DNA of 5,448 nt from Desulfobacteraceae bacterium (lineage in GTDB: Bacteria > Desulfobacterota > Desulfobacteria > Desulfobacterales > Desulfosalsimonadaceae), in the NCBI GenBank assembly GCA_007131845.1, contig SLPT01000205.1:1-5448 (forward strand), in the 5' to 3' direction. The translations under genes and the position numbers were made by a program. The notes below the pieces were generated by a model. The model worked only from the letters and a program-made list of their open reading frames with translations, ran no database searches and had not been told where the DNA came from. How positions within the stretch are numbered: the first letter of the stretch is position 1; every line of letters starts with the position of its first letter. This document shows positions 4,371-5,448 of the stretch, one piece after another.

Positions 4371-5448
4371 ATGGGTATCCGTACAGTCGATGAATACAAG
4401 CAGAGCCTTAAAGACGGCAGAAAAGTCTATATCAGCGGCGAGAAAGTCGATGATGTAACCGCTCACCGCGTTTTAGGGGTGACAGTGGATACGGTGGGCG
4501 CCGGCTATGAACTTGCCGCATCCGAAGATCCGGAAATCCGAAACCTGGTGGTTGCCGAACATCCGGAAACCGGTGATCCGATCAACCGGTTTTTCGTTAC
4601 GCCAACCTGCGCCGAAGACCTGAGGAACCGGACCCGCCTGATTCACACCCAAATGCGGCGAACCGGAGGGCTCCCGTTCGGAAAGGATATCGGTACCGAC
4701 TGCCTTAACGCTGCAATGGCCGTGGCCAGGGAAATGGGCAATGAACAATACGAGAAAAACGCCGGAAACTTCCTGGAACACCTGCGCAAAAACGACCTTC
4801 ACACCTGCGGGGCGATTACCTGCGTCAAAGGGGACCGCTCCAGGGCGCCGGCCGCACAGAAACATCCGGATTATTACCTGAGGGTGGTGGAGAAAAACGA
4901 TGACGGGATCGTGGTCAAGGGGGCCAAGATTCATATTACCAGCGCGCCGGCGGCCAACGAGATCCTGGTGGTTCCCACGCGGCAGATGCGGGAAAACGAA
5001 GCCGACTACGCGGTGAGTTTCGCCATTCCGGCCAACACCGAAGGGGTCAGCTTTATCTGCCGCAACGGCAGGGGCCCCTGGTCGGACAAGGAATTTCATC
5101 CCGACCATCCCGTCCGGGAACTTACGGAAGCCATGATTGTTTTTGACAATGTCTTCGTCCCGTGGGACCGGGTCTTCATGTGCGGCGAATGGCAATATTC
5201 CATGTACCTTGCCTATACTTTCGCGACGTTCCACCGCTTTACAGCCATCAGCTACAAGATTCCCAGCGTGGAAGTGATGGCCGGCTGCGCCGTCGCCATG
5301 GCCCGGTATAACGGCCTGCTCAAGGTCGCGCACATACGGGATAAGCTCGCCGATATCGCGGCATACGTGGAGACCCTTCGGGCCCTGGCCAATGCCGCGG
5401 CAAACGATCCGGTATTCTACGGCGATATCGCAGTGCCCAACCCCCTGA
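4371..5448 (+). CDS. 4-hydroxyphenylacetate 3-hydroxylase / 4-hydroxybutyryl-CoA dehydratase family protein, 5' part
   Basis: An acyl-CoA-dehydrogenase-fold flavoprotein of the HpaB/AbfD family. 359 residues are present, about 70 percent of the usual 480-520, and the frame is open at the right edge. The N-terminal domain shows YISGEKVDDVTAHR (20-33) and YELAASEDPE (46-55). The flavin-binding middle has KGDRSRAPAAQKHPD (153-167), DDGIVVKGAKIHITSAP (177-193), DYAVSFAIP (212-220) and FDNVFVPWDRVF (258-269). The last part, FHRF (287-290) and YNGLLKVAHIRDKL (313-326), belongs to the C-terminal helices. Overall wording is nearer to 4-hydroxybutyryl-CoA dehydratase. However, the positions of its [4Fe-4S] cysteines C99, C103 and C299 read P102, D106 and Y295; only the histidine ligand is kept (H288). 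Phenol-binding residues of HpaB (R100, Y104, H142 in the Thermus enzyme) are also absent. I therefore place it in the family but assign no reaction; a redox or elimination step on a CoA ester or aromatic acid is possible. Confidence 0.85.
   Translation, partial: MGIRTVDEYKQSLKDGRKVYISGEKVDDVTAHRVLGVTVDTVGAGYELAASEDPEIRNLVVAEHPETGDPINRFFVTPTCAEDLRNRTRLIHTQMRRTGGLPFGKDIGTDCLNAAMAVAREMGNEQYEKNAGNFLEHLRKNDLHTCGAITCVKGDRSRAPAAQKHPDYYLRVVEKNDDGIVVKGAKIHITSAPAANEILVVPTRQMRENEADYAVSFAIPANTEGVSFICRNGRGPWSDKEFHPDHPVRELTEAMIVFDNVFVPWDRVFMCGEWQYSMYLAYTFATFHRFTAISYKIPSVEVMAGCAVAMARYNGLLKVAHIRDKLADIAAYVETLRALANAAANDPVFYGDIAVPNPL

Noticed and set aside
4196..4399. 67-codon minus-strand open frame between the PHP and flavoprotein genes
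   Set aside because: It overlaps the flavoprotein start and its ribosome binding site and shows no family resemblance.
4473..5333. 286-codon minus-strand open frame
   Set aside because: Antisense shadow of the flavoprotein gene, which matches its family along its whole length; the shadow is rich in G, H and P with no recognised motif.
4371..5448. Plain annotation as 4-hydroxybutyryl-CoA dehydratase or 4-hydroxyphenylacetate 3-monooxygenase
   Set aside because: The residues that define either activity are missing in the visible part, so only family membership is supported.

Overview
The window looks like chromosomal DNA of a Gram-negative, probably anaerobic bacterium. A sulfate-reducing or related Desulfobacterota member is my best guess. 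It rests on the mix of a periplasmic TRAP importer linked to a universal stress protein and an enzyme of the 4-hydroxyphenylacetate hydroxylase / 4-hydroxybutyryl-CoA dehydratase family. This is inference from gene content; there is no rRNA or other phylogenetic marker here.

Layout. Positions 1-3193 hold a minus-strand operon, read right to left: a TRAP solute-binding protein (2168-3193), the small permease (1643-2155), the large permease (207-1613) and the first 49 codons of a universal stress protein (1-148, running off the left edge). Gaps between these genes are 12, 29 and 58 nt, so they are probably co-transcribed. Positions 3194-3503 are a divergent intergenic region. It carries a cluster of GTTACA/TGTAAC half-sites, including a perfect 9-bp inverted repeat, and possible weak promoters for both directions. 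On the plus strand follow a compact PHP-domain metallohydrolase (3504-4121), a likely intrinsic terminator (4150-4171), a 249-nt gap, and the 5' 359 codons of the HpaB/AbfD-family flavoprotein (4371 to the right edge, still open).

How it may work together. The TRAP system would import a small organic anion using an ion gradient. The stress protein may act as a nucleotide-binding regulator of the importer, as known for some TRAP operons. The flavoprotein could act on the imported compound or its CoA ester. The PHP protein sits between them with no obvious metabolic link. Shared GGGTTACA/TGTAACCC copies close to both divergent start codons suggest that the importer and the PHP gene may answer to the same regulator.

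Nothing here is clearly a new system. The points most worth a second look are these: the flavoprotein lacks both the Fe-S cysteines of the dehydratases and the phenol-binding residues of the hydroxylases; the binding protein has leucine where the TRAP family's substrate-binding arginine normally sits; the large permease has an enlarged acidic loop; and the repeats between the divergent genes form an ordered cluster.
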